Assembly (NCBI RefSeq): GCF_016900095.1
Contig: NZ_JACJJP010000012.1
Location: forward strand, 22,727-86,726
Length of the DNA stretch: 64,000 nt
Direction: 5' to 3'
DNA from: Gemmiger formicilis
GTDB taxonomy: Bacteria; Bacillota; Clostridia; Oscillospirales; Ruminococcaceae
Position numbers and translations under genes: made by a program. Below are positions 54,617 to 62,495 of this stretch, one piece after another. The notes beneath the pieces are model-generated. The model ran no database searches. It saw nothing but the letters and a program-made list of their open reading frames with translations, and was not told where the DNA came from. Numbering within the stretch: the first letter of the stretch is position 1; every line of letters starts with the position of its first letter.

Positions 54617-55555
54617 TTATACAAGGTCCCGGCACCATGCAAGAATATCCTGCCAGTAGTCGGCACGGTCCACCTCGTTCAGCACTTCGTGCCGGGCTTT
54701 AGGGTACAGCACCAGTTTCTGGTTTTCGTGGCCGGCGTCACGGTACATCCGGGCCACCTTGCGCACACCGGCGCCGAACGCCCCCACCGGGTCCTGCGCC
54801 CCGGCAACAAACAGAATCGGCAGGTCCCGGGGTGTCTTTGCGATCTCCGCCGGGTTCTGGATGGTTTTCAGTAGTCTGGTAATGGTGTAATACCCGCTGA
54901 CCGTGAAGGGGAAGGTACAGCGCGGCTCCCCGTAATACCGCCGCACGATCTCCTCGTCGCAGGTCAGCCAGCTGTTTTCGGGATGGGAGCCGTCCATATC
55001 AAATTTGTGGAAGGAACCGGAGAAAAAGAGTGCCGCGGCTACCGCACTGTGGTATTTCCATCCGTGCAGCGCCGCCAATACCCGGCAGACCGCCAGGAAA
55101 ATATCGGCCAGAGGCTTTTGCTTGTAGGCCGTTCCGGACACAACAGCCCCCGCCAGACCTTCGCCGTGCAGCATCAGATACCGGCGCAGGATAAAGGAGC
55201 CCATGCTGTGCCCCAGCATAAAATACGGCAGGCCGGGGTACTCCTTTTGCACCATGGTGCGCAGGCAGTGCAGGTCCTCCACCAGAATTTCGGAGCCATC
55301 GCCTTCGGTGAAATAGCCCCAATCCTGCCGGGACAGAACCGAGGCGCCGTGGCCCAGGTGGTCGTTGCCCACCACCACAAAGCCCTGGCCGGTCATAAAA
55401 GCGGCAAAGGCGTCATACCGGTCGATGAACTCCACCATACCGTGGGAAATCTGCAGCACCGCCAAAGGAGTTCCCGTTTCCGGGGCCCAGCACAGGGCGT
55501 GGACGGTGGTCTTTCCGTCGTGGGAAAGATAGGTCTTTTCGGTTTTGATCGCCAT
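54617..55555 (-). CDS. Alpha/beta hydrolase, monoacylglycerol lipase/lysophospholipase type
   Basis: 312 aa from the ATG at 55555 (GGGGGAGA upstream). The nucleophile elbow is MLGHSMGSFILRRY, the oxyanion region is LQISHGMVEFIDRYDAFA, and VVVGNDHLGHGASV precedes it, as in monoglyceride lipases. The late ILFVAGAQDPVGAFG and LYPKARHEVLNE supply Asp and His. It is cytoplasmic, acting on lipid esters; the substrate is not defined. Confidence 0.93.
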   Translation of the reverse strand: MAIKTEKTYLSHDGKTTVHALCWAPETGTPLAVLQISHGMVEFIDRYDAFAAFMTGQGFVVVGNDHLGHGASVLSRQDWGYFTEGDGSEILVEDLHCLRTMVQKEYPGLPYFMLGHSMGSFILRRYLMLHGEGLAGAVVSGTAYKQKPLADIFLAVCRVLAALHGWKYHSAVAAALFFSGSFHKFDMDGSHPENSWLTCDEEIVRRYYGEPRCTFPFTVSGYYTITRLLKTIQNPAEIAKTPRDLPILFVAGAQDPVGAFGAGVRKVARMYRDAGHENQKLVLYPKARHEVLNEVDRADYWQDILAWCRDLV

Positions 55556-55716
55556 GGTTGTCTCCCCCGTTCTGCGTTTGTTTTGTGTGTCTATTGTATA
55601 GCATACCCCGCCGGACACGGCGCGTCAACCGCCGGATTGCTCCCCTGCGGCGGGCAAGCAAAACGGCAGGCCGTACCACCCCGATTGAGGCGTACTGCCT
55701 GCCGTTGTATCTGCCG

Positions 55717-55935
55717 TTACAGGAACATCTGCGAAATTGCCACAAGAAGGATCACACCGGCAAACGCCGCCATAATCACCCAGGAAAGGGGGTTACCCAG
55801 ATTAAACGCCCAGTTGATGCCGTAGCAGCGTTTGCGCACAAAGATGTTGGCATCCTCCTTGTTGCAGTAAAACCAGCTGTTGTGCTCCTTGCGCCAGTCT
55901 TCCACTTCCTGACGGGTCCATTTTCGTTTGGCCAC
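55717..55935 (-). CDS. DUF5808-like small membrane protein
   Basis: 72 aa from a GTG at 55935 with GGAGGG 7-8 nt upstream. An N-terminal soluble part with NSWFYCNKEDANIFVRKRCYGINWAFNLGNP, spread over about residues 18-50 (the DUF5808 pattern: Trp/Tyr-rich, 'DxxIFVxKRxGxGWxxNxxNP'), is followed by one transmembrane helix. The function is unknown. Confidence 0.75.
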   Translation of the reverse strand: MAKRKWTRQEVEDWRKEHNSWFYCNKEDANIFVRKRCYGINWAFNLGNPLSWVIMAAFAGVILLVAISQMFL

Positions 55936-56020
55936 AGGGCATCCCTCCTCAGAAACGGGCAGCCTCTTCCTTTTGAGAAAAGCATACCACATCGCTTGAA
56001 GAACGGCAACCGTGGGAGGA

Positions 56021-58150
56021 TTATTCCACCCGCAGCAGGTCCTGTCCGGCCTTGACGGAGCCTTCGGCCAGAGGCTTGACGGCGTTGTAATCGTCGGTGT
56101 TGCAGACGATCATGGGCGTGGTGCACAGGTAACCTTCCGCCTTGATGGCGTCCATATCAAAGCTGATGAGCAGGTCGCCCTTCTTGACCTTCTGGTCCAC
56201 CTTGACGTGGGGGGTGAAATACTTACCGCCCAGTTTGACGGTATCGATGCCGATGTGCAGCAGCAGTTCGGCGCCGGTTTCGGTCACCAGACCGATGGCA
56301 TGGTGGGTGTCGAAGAGGTTATCCACGGTAGCATCCGCCGGGGCATACAGCTTGCCCTCGGAAGGCTCCACAGCCACGCCCTGGCCCAAGGCGCAGGAAG
56401 CAAAGGCTTCATCCTTCACTTCCTCCATGGGAATGACTTCACCGCTCATGTGCGCGCCCAGGGTCTCAGCCTTGACGGCGGCGGGAGCGGGAGCGGCGGG
56501 AGCAGGCTGCGGCGCCTGGGGAGCTTCCACGGTCATGGGCTGGTCGGCTTCGGGGCTTTCCATATACTCTACCAGGTTGGACTTGATCACAGAGACCTGC
56601 GGTCCATAGATGACCTGGATACCGTTGCCCTTGTGCACCACACCGGAAGCACCGCTCTGACGCAGCAGCGCATCCTGTACCTTACCGGCATCCACCACAG
56701 TCACGCGAAGACGGGTAGCACAGCAGTCCACGTCGGAAACGTTGGCCTTGCCGCCCAGACCGTTGAGGATCAGGGCCGAGACGGTATCGCCGCCCTTGCG
56801 GGGGGCACCGTCGGGGCCGACACCGGTCTTTTCCTTGAAGTCGGTGCGGGTGTACAGCTTGGGTTCTTCGTTGTCGTCTTCACGGCCGGGGGTCTTCAGG
56901 TTCATCTTGCGGATCATGAAGCTGAAGGTGAAATAATACAGGACAAAGTAGAACACACCCACAATGGGTATCCAGATCCAGTGGGTCTTGTCGTTGCCCT
57001 GCATGATGCCGAACAGAGTCAGGTCAATGAGACCGCCGGAGAAGGTCATGCCGACGCCCACGTTCAGGATGTGCATGAGCATATAGGACAGGCCGGCATA
57101 GACGCAGTGCACCGCATACATGGCGGGTGCCACAAACAGGAAGGTGAATTCCAGGGGTTCGGTGATACCGGTGAGCATGGAGGTCAGGGCTGCGGAGAGA
57201 AGCAGACCGGAAACCACCTTGCGCTTGGCAGGGCGGGCGGTGCGGTACATGGCCAAGGCAGCACCGGGCAGGCCGAAGATCATCAGCGGGAATTTGCCGG
57301 CCATAAAGCGGGTGGCTTCCACCGAGAATTCGGTGGTGGACTTGGAGGCCAGTTCCGCAAAGAAGATATTCTGGGCGCCCTGCACGGTCACACCGTCGAT
57401 GACGGCCGTGCCGCCCACAGCGGTCTGCCAGAAGGGAATATAGAACACATGGTGCAGGCCGAAGGGAATCAGGACACGTTCAATCAGGCCGTAGATCCAG
57501 GTGCCCACATAGCCGGAGCTGATAACCAGGTTGCCCAGCAAAGAGATGCCGTGCTGTACCACCGGCCAGGCATAGAACATGACAATGCCCACAATCAGAT
57601 AAACAGCCGTACAGACGATGGGCACAAAGCGGGTACCGCCGAAGAAGGACAGCACCTGGGGCAGCTGGATGCGGTAGAAGCGATTGTGCAGCGCTGCCAC
57701 GCCCAGGCCGACGATAATGCCGCCGAACACGCCCATCTGCAGGGTGGTGATACCCAGTACGGATGCCGTGGAGTTGGCCTCCATGGCTTCCACACCGCCG
57801 TTGGCGTTGATCATGGCGCTGATGGCGGTGTTCATGACCAGGTAGGCAATGGCGCCGGACAGGGCGGCCACTTCCTTTTCCTTCTTGGCCATACCAATGG
57901 CCACGCCCATGGCAAACAGCAGGGCCAGGTTGTTGAACACCGCACTGCCGCACTGGTTCATGATGTCCAGAATGGTATACACGACGGTGCCGGGGTGAAT
58001 GAAGCCGGTCAGGCCATAGGCTTCCAGCATGGTTTCGTTGGTGAACGAACTGCCGATGCCCAGCAGAAGGCCGGCTACCGGCAGCAGGGCAATGGGCAGC
58101 ATAAACGAGCGGCCGATGCGCTGCAGAACACCGAAAATTTTGTCTTTCAT
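56021..58150 (-). CDS. Glucose-family PTS permease EIICBA
   Basis: 709 aa three-domain permease. EIIC: membrane domain to about residue 390 (GRSFMLPIALLPVAGLLLGIG at the start). EIIB: phospho-Cys in SDVDCCATRLRVTV (about 450-460). EIIA: phospho-His in AELLLHIGIDTVKLGG near the C-terminus, with KKGDLL following. The order C-B-A matches the PtsG/NagE/GlcB group; the sugar (glucose or N-acetylglucosamine) is not certain. Transcription is controlled by a RAT/terminator switch just upstream and the adjacent LicT-type antiterminator. Confidence 0.94.
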   Translation of the reverse strand: MKDKIFGVLQRIGRSFMLPIALLPVAGLLLGIGSSFTNETMLEAYGLTGFIHPGTVVYTILDIMNQCGSAVFNNLALLFAMGVAIGMAKKEKEVAALSGAIAYLVMNTAISAMINANGGVEAMEANSTASVLGITTLQMGVFGGIIVGLGVAALHNRFYRIQLPQVLSFFGGTRFVPIVCTAVYLIVGIVMFYAWPVVQHGISLLGNLVISSGYVGTWIYGLIERVLIPFGLHHVFYIPFWQTAVGGTAVIDGVTVQGAQNIFFAELASKSTTEFSVEATRFMAGKFPLMIFGLPGAALAMYRTARPAKRKVVSGLLLSAALTSMLTGITEPLEFTFLFVAPAMYAVHCVYAGLSYMLMHILNVGVGMTFSGGLIDLTLFGIMQGNDKTHWIWIPIVGVFYFVLYYFTFSFMIRKMNLKTPGREDDNEEPKLYTRTDFKEKTGVGPDGAPRKGGDTVSALILNGLGGKANVSDVDCCATRLRVTVVDAGKVQDALLRQSGASGVVHKGNGIQVIYGPQVSVIKSNLVEYMESPEADQPMTVEAPQAPQPAPAAPAPAAVKAETLGAHMSGEVIPMEEVKDEAFASCALGQGVAVEPSEGKLYAPADATVDNLFDTHHAIGLVTETGAELLLHIGIDTVKLGGKYFTPHVKVDQKVKKGDLLISFDMDAIKAEGYLCTTPMIVCNTDDYNAVKPLAEGSVKAGQDLLRVE

Positions 58151-58195
58151 CAGGTTTCCTCCTTACATCAGACAATGGGTGATTACGGACAATGT

Positions 58196-58251
58196 ATAAA
58201 AAAGACCTATACAAACCGCGCAGCTCTCCCCCACTCGGTTCATACAGGTCT
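58196..58251 (-). terminator. Regulated terminator in the PTS leader
   Basis: A 16-bp stem with G-T pairs (58203-58218 with 58236-58251), followed on the minus strand by TTTTTTAT. Its 5' arm shares GGTCT (58247-58251) with the RAT element, so the two structures exclude each other. Confidence 0.88.
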
Positions 58252-58284
58252 AGCCCGCCTAAACCAAGAAGCGGTAACTACCCC
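58247..58284 (-). promoter_or_regulatory. RAT antiterminator site upstream of the PTS gene
   Basis: The minus-strand sequence begins GGGGTAGTTACCG and ends CGGGCTAGACC, the two conserved arms of a ribonucleic antiterminator. The apical part is 8 nt longer than in the licT-leader copy. Binding of the LicT-type protein here should prevent the terminator at 58196-58251. Confidence 0.8.
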
Positions 58285-58321
58285 GCGTCGCCCGGAATGG
58301 ACGACCCGTTATTCGATTGTT

Positions 58322-59188
58322 TCAGCGCACCGGTTCGCGGGTATCCCCCGCAATGCGCTTGAGATGGATGGTCAGATAAATCAGTTCTTCTTCCGAAAGC
58401 TTTTTGTGCCAGGTCTTCTCCACATATTCTCCCACACAACAGGCACATTTATAATGCTGCTTGCAATTGCGGGCGATGAGAGCACGAAACATGCGGTCAC
58501 TCTCGTCGTTGCTGTCCGGCATGAGTTTGTCCTGAAACAAGCGCTGGGCAAAATAACGCAGGTGCACCACAAAACGGCTGAATTCCAGAGATTCCCGGTC
58601 AAAGGGTTGGCGGTCGGAATAAAAATATTCCACGACCTCCACGGCGCCATCGATGAAGCGAGTGATGTCGTACATCTCGCTCATGTCGGTGTTGAGTTCG
58701 GCGTTGACGATGTGCAAAGCAATGAAGGCGGCTTCGTCCTCATTCAGTTCCACACCGCAGTGTTCCTTCACCAGGGCCAGACATCGGCGTCCCAGCTGGT
58801 GTTCGGTGGGATAATAGCACAGAATGCTGCCCGCCAGCGGATTTTTGAATTCAATGCCCTGCTGCTTGCGCTGGATGGCAAAACTGATATGGTCCGCCAG
58901 GGTGATCAACAAGGATTCATTGAGAGGCTGCGGGATGGTGGCCTTGATCTCGGCAATCATCTCTTCGGTCAGGCGCAGATGGTCCAAAGGAATCTGTTCC
59001 ACCAGCTCCCGAAGGCGGCGCTGCTCCGCTTTGTCTTCCATGCGGTAGGTTTTTTCCACCTGCGCCGGATCCACAAATTGCCCGATCTTGCGCCCAAACC
59101 CGATGCCGCGCCCGGTCACGATCATCTCGGCACCCTTTTCATCGATCACGCACAGAATATTGTTGTTGATGACCTTCTTGATGCGCAA
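58322..59188 (-). CDS. licT: BglG/LicT-family transcription antiterminator
   Basis: 288 aa from a TTG at 59188 with AAAGGAGG upstream. The RNA-binding CAT domain is residues 1-60 (RIKKVINNNILCVIDEKG, GRGIGFGRKIGQFVD). Two PRD domains follow, with the phosphorylatable histidines in LADHISF, FIALHIVNAE, FVVHLRYF and LTIHLKRI. PTS phosphorylation tunes its activity. It lies upstream of the PTS gene and both have RAT elements. GlcT-type specificity is possible, so the symbol is a family label. Confidence 0.93.
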   Translation of the reverse strand: MRIKKVINNNILCVIDEKGAEMIVTGRGIGFGRKIGQFVDPAQVEKTYRMEDKAEQRRLRELVEQIPLDHLRLTEEMIAEIKATIPQPLNESLLITLADHISFAIQRKQQGIEFKNPLAGSILCYYPTEHQLGRRCLALVKEHCGVELNEDEAAFIALHIVNAELNTDMSEMYDITRFIDGAVEVVEYFYSDRQPFDRESLEFSRFVVHLRYFAQRLFQDKLMPDSNDESDRMFRALIARNCKQHYKCACCVGEYVEKTWHKKLSEEELIYLTIHLKRIAGDTREPVR

Positions 59189-59205
59189 CCCCGTGCCTCC
59201 TTTGC

Positions 59206-59267
59206 AAAAAAAATACCAGCCCCATCGCACAAAGCCCACAGCAGGGTTTTGGGACAGAGTTGGTCTA
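59206..59267 (-). terminator. Possible regulated terminator in the licT leader
   Basis: On the minus strand, ACCA/TGGT arms with further imperfect pairing (CCC/GGG) span 59214-59266, then TATTTTTTTT (59206-59215). Its 5' arm overlaps the end of the RAT at 59262-59267. The stem is less regular than the PTS-leader terminator. Confidence 0.55.
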
Positions 59268-59290
59268 GCCCGCATGACCGGTAACAATCC
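59262..59290 (-). promoter_or_regulatory. RAT antiterminator site in the licT leader
   Basis: A 29-nt element, the canonical RAT length. The minus strand begins GGATTGTTACCGG and ends GCGGGCTAGACC, very close to the SacY/LicT RAT consensus. It implies autoregulation of licT by antitermination. Confidence 0.9.
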
Positions 59291-59335
59291 AACCAAGCCG
59301 TGCCGCAAAGGCAAGGCGATCAATTTCACATTCAC

Positions 59336-59364
59336 AAAATACCACGGGTTTGACAAAAAGTCAA
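59336..59364 (-). promoter_or_regulatory. Promoter of licT
   Basis: Minus strand TTGACT (59359-59364), a 17-bp spacer and TATTTT (59336-59341), upstream of the RAT. Confidence 0.65.
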
Positions 59365-59441
59365 CAGAGCCCACCCCTGTCCCCTGCTTTTTTGGTAGCC
59401 TGCCCAAATTTATATAGAACTTTTGTGACAGATTGCGAAAC

Positions 59442-60101
59442 CTATTCTGCAATCTGTTCCCGCAGCCCCTCCAGAGAGGGAATGACGAAATGTCGGTTGC
59501 GGAGTTCCAGCAAACCGTCCCGGCGCAATTCGGTGATGATCCGGTTGACGCTGTTGCGGGTGGAAATGCCGCAGAAACCGGCGATATCCTCGTAGGGAAT
59601 GACCAGGTCGATCATAACCCCATTGGACACTGTGCGGCCGAATTTCTGGGCCAGGTTCAGCAAAAATCCGCACACAACGCCCTTTTTGCTGTTCATGGCC
59701 ATCAGCTGCTGGCTGCGGATACTCTCGCTCCAGCGCTGCCGATAGTACTCCTTCACATACTGCTGTAATCCGGAATCGCCGTTGATATTCTGCCACAGCT
59801 CCACCCGTGGCACCTTATAAAAGGAAGCCCGTTCGCTTTCCACCCGGATGTTGAACGGCGCGCTGGTGAACGCCGATACCTCATCTCGCAGCAGCGAGAT
59901 GATGGACGGGCCTTTCAGGTAGGCAATATTGAATTCTTTCCCGCTTTTCAGGATAATACTGGTTTTGACCACCCCGTGGGCCAGCACATAGGTAAACGGC
60001 TGGTCCAGACCGCAGTACGCCAGATAGGTGTGGCGGGGACGTTCTTCCAGGGTATAACCCCAACTTTCCAGGCGATGCAGCAGGTAGGCATTGCTGTCCA
60101 T
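59442..60101 (-). CDS. Crp/Fnr-family regulator, LarR-like by context
   Basis: 219 aa from the ATG at 60101 (AAAGGAG upstream). An N-terminal cyclic-nucleotide-binding beta-roll (LAYCGLDQPFTYVLAHGVVKTS) lacks obvious Fe-S cysteines; a central helix leads to a winged HTH with IPYEDIAGFCGISTRNSVNRI. It is divergent from larA. In Lactobacillus plantarum LarR, a Crp/Fnr regulator, activates the lar operon in response to the L/D-lactate ratio; the same arrangement suggests the same job here. Confidence 0.88.
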   Translation of the reverse strand: MDSNAYLLHRLESWGYTLEERPRHTYLAYCGLDQPFTYVLAHGVVKTSIILKSGKEFNIAYLKGPSIISLLRDEVSAFTSAPFNIRVESERASFYKVPRVELWQNINGDSGLQQYVKEYYRQRWSESIRSQQLMAMNSKKGVVCGFLLNLAQKFGRTVSNGVMIDLVIPYEDIAGFCGISTRNSVNRIITELRRDGLLELRNRHFVIPSLEGLREQIAE

Positions 60102-60182
60102 CCGACCAGGCTCCTTTCTTCCCATACTGTAACAAATGATACCATCTTTTGAGGTAGTTTGTCTACAGGGAACGTGCTAAAC

Positions 60183-60199
60183 TTGGGAAGTTTTCCAAA
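60183..60199. promoter_or_regulatory. Candidate operator in the larR-larA intergenic region
   Basis: A 17-bp odd-centred inverted repeat (GGAA-GTT-TTCC core with flanking TT/AA, one mismatched pair) lies 33 bp upstream of the larA ATG. The size suits a Crp/Fnr dimer. It is not a proven Lar box. Confidence 0.4.
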
Positions 60200-60231
60200 A
60201 CAAACCACAATTTCAGAAGGAAGTGTGCTAC

Positions 60232-61506
60232 ATGAAAGAGATCAGTCTGCCTTATGATACGGGGACGCAAACGCTCCATGTTCCCGAAGGAAACCTGGCC
60301 GGCGTGTTGGTTTCCCGCCAGGCAGCCTATCATGCCGAAAAATCCGGCGCCGAACTGGTGGAGGAGTCCCTGGATCATCCCATCGGCTCTCCCCGCCTGG
60401 AAGATATGGCTCTGGGCAAAAAGAACATCGTGATCATCAGTTCCGACCACACCCGCCCGGTGCCTTCGGCCATCATCACCCCGATTCTGCTGCGCCGCCT
60501 GCGCAGTGTGGCCCCCAATGCCCGCATCCGCATTCTGGTAGCCACCGGCTTCCATCGTGCTTCCACCCGGGAAGAGCTCATTGCCAAATACGGGCAGGAG
60601 ATTGTGGATCACGAGGAAATCGTCATGCATGACGCCCGGGACGACGCGGCCATGGTGGACATCGGCGTTCTGCCCAGCGGCGGCCACTGCCTGATCAATC
60701 GTGTGGCTGCCGAAGCCGACCTGCTGCTGGCGGAAGGCTTTATCGAGGCGCACTTCTTTGCCGGTTTCTCCGGCGGGCGCAAGGCTGTTCTGCCCGGCAT
60801 TGCCAGCTACAAGACCATCCAGGCCAACCATTGCGGTGAATTCATTGCCTCGCCCCAGTGCCGCACCGGCAACCTGGCCAACAACCGTATTCATGCCGAC
60901 ATGGTCTTTGCCGCCCGCGCCGCCAAGCTGGCCTTTATCGTGAATGTGGTCCTGAACGAAGACAAGCAGATCATCGGTTCCTTTGCCGGTGACATGGAAA
61001 AGGCTCATCTGGCCGGCTGCAACTTTGTCAAGGACCTGGCCCATGTGGACAAGATCCCCTGCGACATTGCGGTGACCACCAACGGCGGGTATCCCCTGGA
61101 TCAGAATGTGTACCAGGCTGTCAAGGGCATGACCGCTGCCGAAGCCACCGTGCGGGAAGGCGGCATCATCATCATGGTGGCCGGATGCCGTGACGGCCAC
61201 GGCGGCCAGGCGTTCTTCGACAACATTGCCCAGGCCGAATCTCCGGAAGCCTTTTTGCGGCAGGCGGAGCTCACGCCCCGTCTGGAAACGGTGCCCGAAC
61301 AGTGGACCAGCCAGATTCTGGCCCGCATTCTGGTCAAATACCATGTAATTCTGGTATCCGATCTGCTTGACCCGAAGATCGCCGCCAAGCTGCATCTGGA
61401 ACTGGCCCCCACCGCAGACGATGCCCTGGCCTGTGCCCTGCTGCGCATGGGCAGCAACGCCAAGGTAACCGTGATCCCGGACGGGCTCTCGGTCGTGGTC
61501 CAATAA
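60232..61506 (+). CDS. larA: Nickel-dependent lactate racemase
   Basis: 424 aa from the ATG at 60232 (AGAAGGAAG upstream). The residues known for L. plantarum LarA occur at the same numbers: Arg75 (DHTRPVP), His108 (GFHRAST), His174 (IEAHFFAG), Lys184 (GGRKAVLPG) and His200 (IQANH). Lys184 carries the nickel-pincer nucleotide (NPN) cofactor and His200 binds nickel. It interconverts D- and L-lactate (or a related 2-hydroxyacid). larB, larC and larE, which make NPN, are not in the window. larD-like follows by 21 bp. Confidence 0.93.
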   Translation: MKEISLPYDTGTQTLHVPEGNLAGVLVSRQAAYHAEKSGAELVEESLDHPIGSPRLEDMALGKKNIVIISSDHTRPVPSAIITPILLRRLRSVAPNARIRILVATGFHRASTREELIAKYGQEIVDHEEIVMHDARDDAAMVDIGVLPSGGHCLINRVAAEADLLLAEGFIEAHFFAGFSGGRKAVLPGIASYKTIQANHCGEFIASPQCRTGNLANNRIHADMVFAARAAKLAFIVNVVLNEDKQIIGSFAGDMEKAHLAGCNFVKDLAHVDKIPCDIAVTTNGGYPLDQNVYQAVKGMTAAEATVREGGIIIMVAGCRDGHGGQAFFDNIAQAESPEAFLRQAELTPRLETVPEQWTSQILARILVKYHVILVSDLLDPKIAAKLHLELAPTADDALACALLRMGSNAKVTVIPDGLSVVVQ

Positions 61507-61527
61507 CTCGTTTGCAGGAGGAAAAAC

Positions 61528-62238
61528 ATGCTTCACAACATTCTGGCTGAATTTCTCGGCACCGGGCTCATGATCGTATTTGGCGTGGGCGTGCACTGTG
61601 ACGAGGTTCTGAAAAACAGCAAATACCGCGGTTCCGGCCATCTGTTCGCCATCACCACCTGGGGTTTCGGCATTTCGGTGGTGCTGATGATCTTCGGCGG
61701 CGTGTGCCTGAACCCCGCCATGGCTCTGGCCCAGGCGATTCTGGGCATGATTCCCTGGAGCAGCTTTATCCCCTATGCCATTGCCGAAATGGCCGGCGCC
61801 TTTGTGGGTGCCCTGATCTGCTACGTGATGTATGCCGATCAGTTCCGCGCCAGCGCCGATGAGGTGGATCCCATTGCGGTGCGCAACATCTTTTCCACCA
61901 ACCCGCCCATGCGCGATCTGCCCCGCAACTATTTTGTGGAAGCCTTTGCCACTTCGGTGTTCCTGACGGCCATCCTGTGCATTGCCAAAAACTACGAAGC
62001 CTGGCTTCCCATTGGGGTCGGCCTGCTGGTCTGGGCCGTGGGCATGGGCTTCGGCGGCACCACCGGGTTCGCCATGAACCAGGCCCGTGACCTGGGGCCG
62101 CGTCTTGCCTATCAGATTCTTCCCATCCGCAACAAAGCCGACAACGACTGGCAGTACGGTCTGCTGGTTCCCGGTACCGCTCCGTTTGTGGGCGCCGTCA
62201 TCGCCGCTTTGTTCTGCAGATTCTATCTGGGCATGTAA
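61528..62238 (+). CDS. MIP-family channel, GlpF/LarD-like
   Basis: 236 aa, six transmembrane helices. The first pore motif is a normal NPA (LNPAMALAQ, residues 62-64). The second is NQA (GFAMNQARDLGPRL) instead of NPA. The long loop and 'ARDLGPR' place it with aquaglyceroporins. In L. plantarum LarD, encoded in the lar operon, moves lactic acid across the membrane; the position here directly after larA suggests the same role. Confidence 0.92.
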   Translation: MLHNILAEFLGTGLMIVFGVGVHCDEVLKNSKYRGSGHLFAITTWGFGISVVLMIFGGVCLNPAMALAQAILGMIPWSSFIPYAIAEMAGAFVGALICYVMYADQFRASADEVDPIAVRNIFSTNPPMRDLPRNYFVEAFATSVFLTAILCIAKNYEAWLPIGVGLLVWAVGMGFGGTTGFAMNQARDLGPRLAYQILPIRNKADNDWQYGLLVPGTAPFVGAVIAALFCRFYLGM

Positions 62239-62258
62239 GTAAACAGATGTCCCCAACC

Positions 62259-62312
62259 AAAAGCTGCTGCCGCTATGTATCCTCCTGCGGCAGCGGCTTT
62301 TGTTGTTTGCTG
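62259..62312 (+). terminator. Terminator of the larA-larD operon
   Basis: A 15-bp stem with one G-T pair (62259-62273 with 62287-62301) ends in TTTT and is followed by GTTGTTTGC. It is 20 bp after the channel stop. Confidence 0.85.
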
Positions 62313-62345
62313 CTCTCGTCGCTGCGTCTCCCTTTCGGGAAAAAT

Positions 62346-62374
62346 TGACAACTTTCCCAAGGAGGCGTACCATA
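62346..62374 (+). promoter_or_regulatory. Promoter of pepC
   Basis: TTGACA (62346-62351), a 17-bp spacer and TACCAT (62369-62374). The leader to the ATG at 62496 is about 115 nt and contains a hairpin GGCTTTTTCC/GGAAAAGCC (about 62387-62407); no other gene is seen in 62302-62495. Confidence 0.75.
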
Positions 62375-62495
62375 ACAAAAGATAGGCTTTTTCCTGATCC
62401 GGAAAAGCCGTAAAGGACGGCACAGATTCTGCCGACATCCGCCGCCCCGAAAAAATTGTGCCGGCAAAGGAAGTAAAATTTGCGAGGTACCGAAG

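Noticed and set aside
56012..59284. A 1090-codon open frame on the plus strand opposite the PTS and licT genes
   Set aside because: It is antisense to two strongly recognised genes and reads through their RAT/terminator leader. Long antisense frames are expected from the GC-rich third codon positions here; the translated sequence is low-complexity His/Gly/Asp-rich with no domain.
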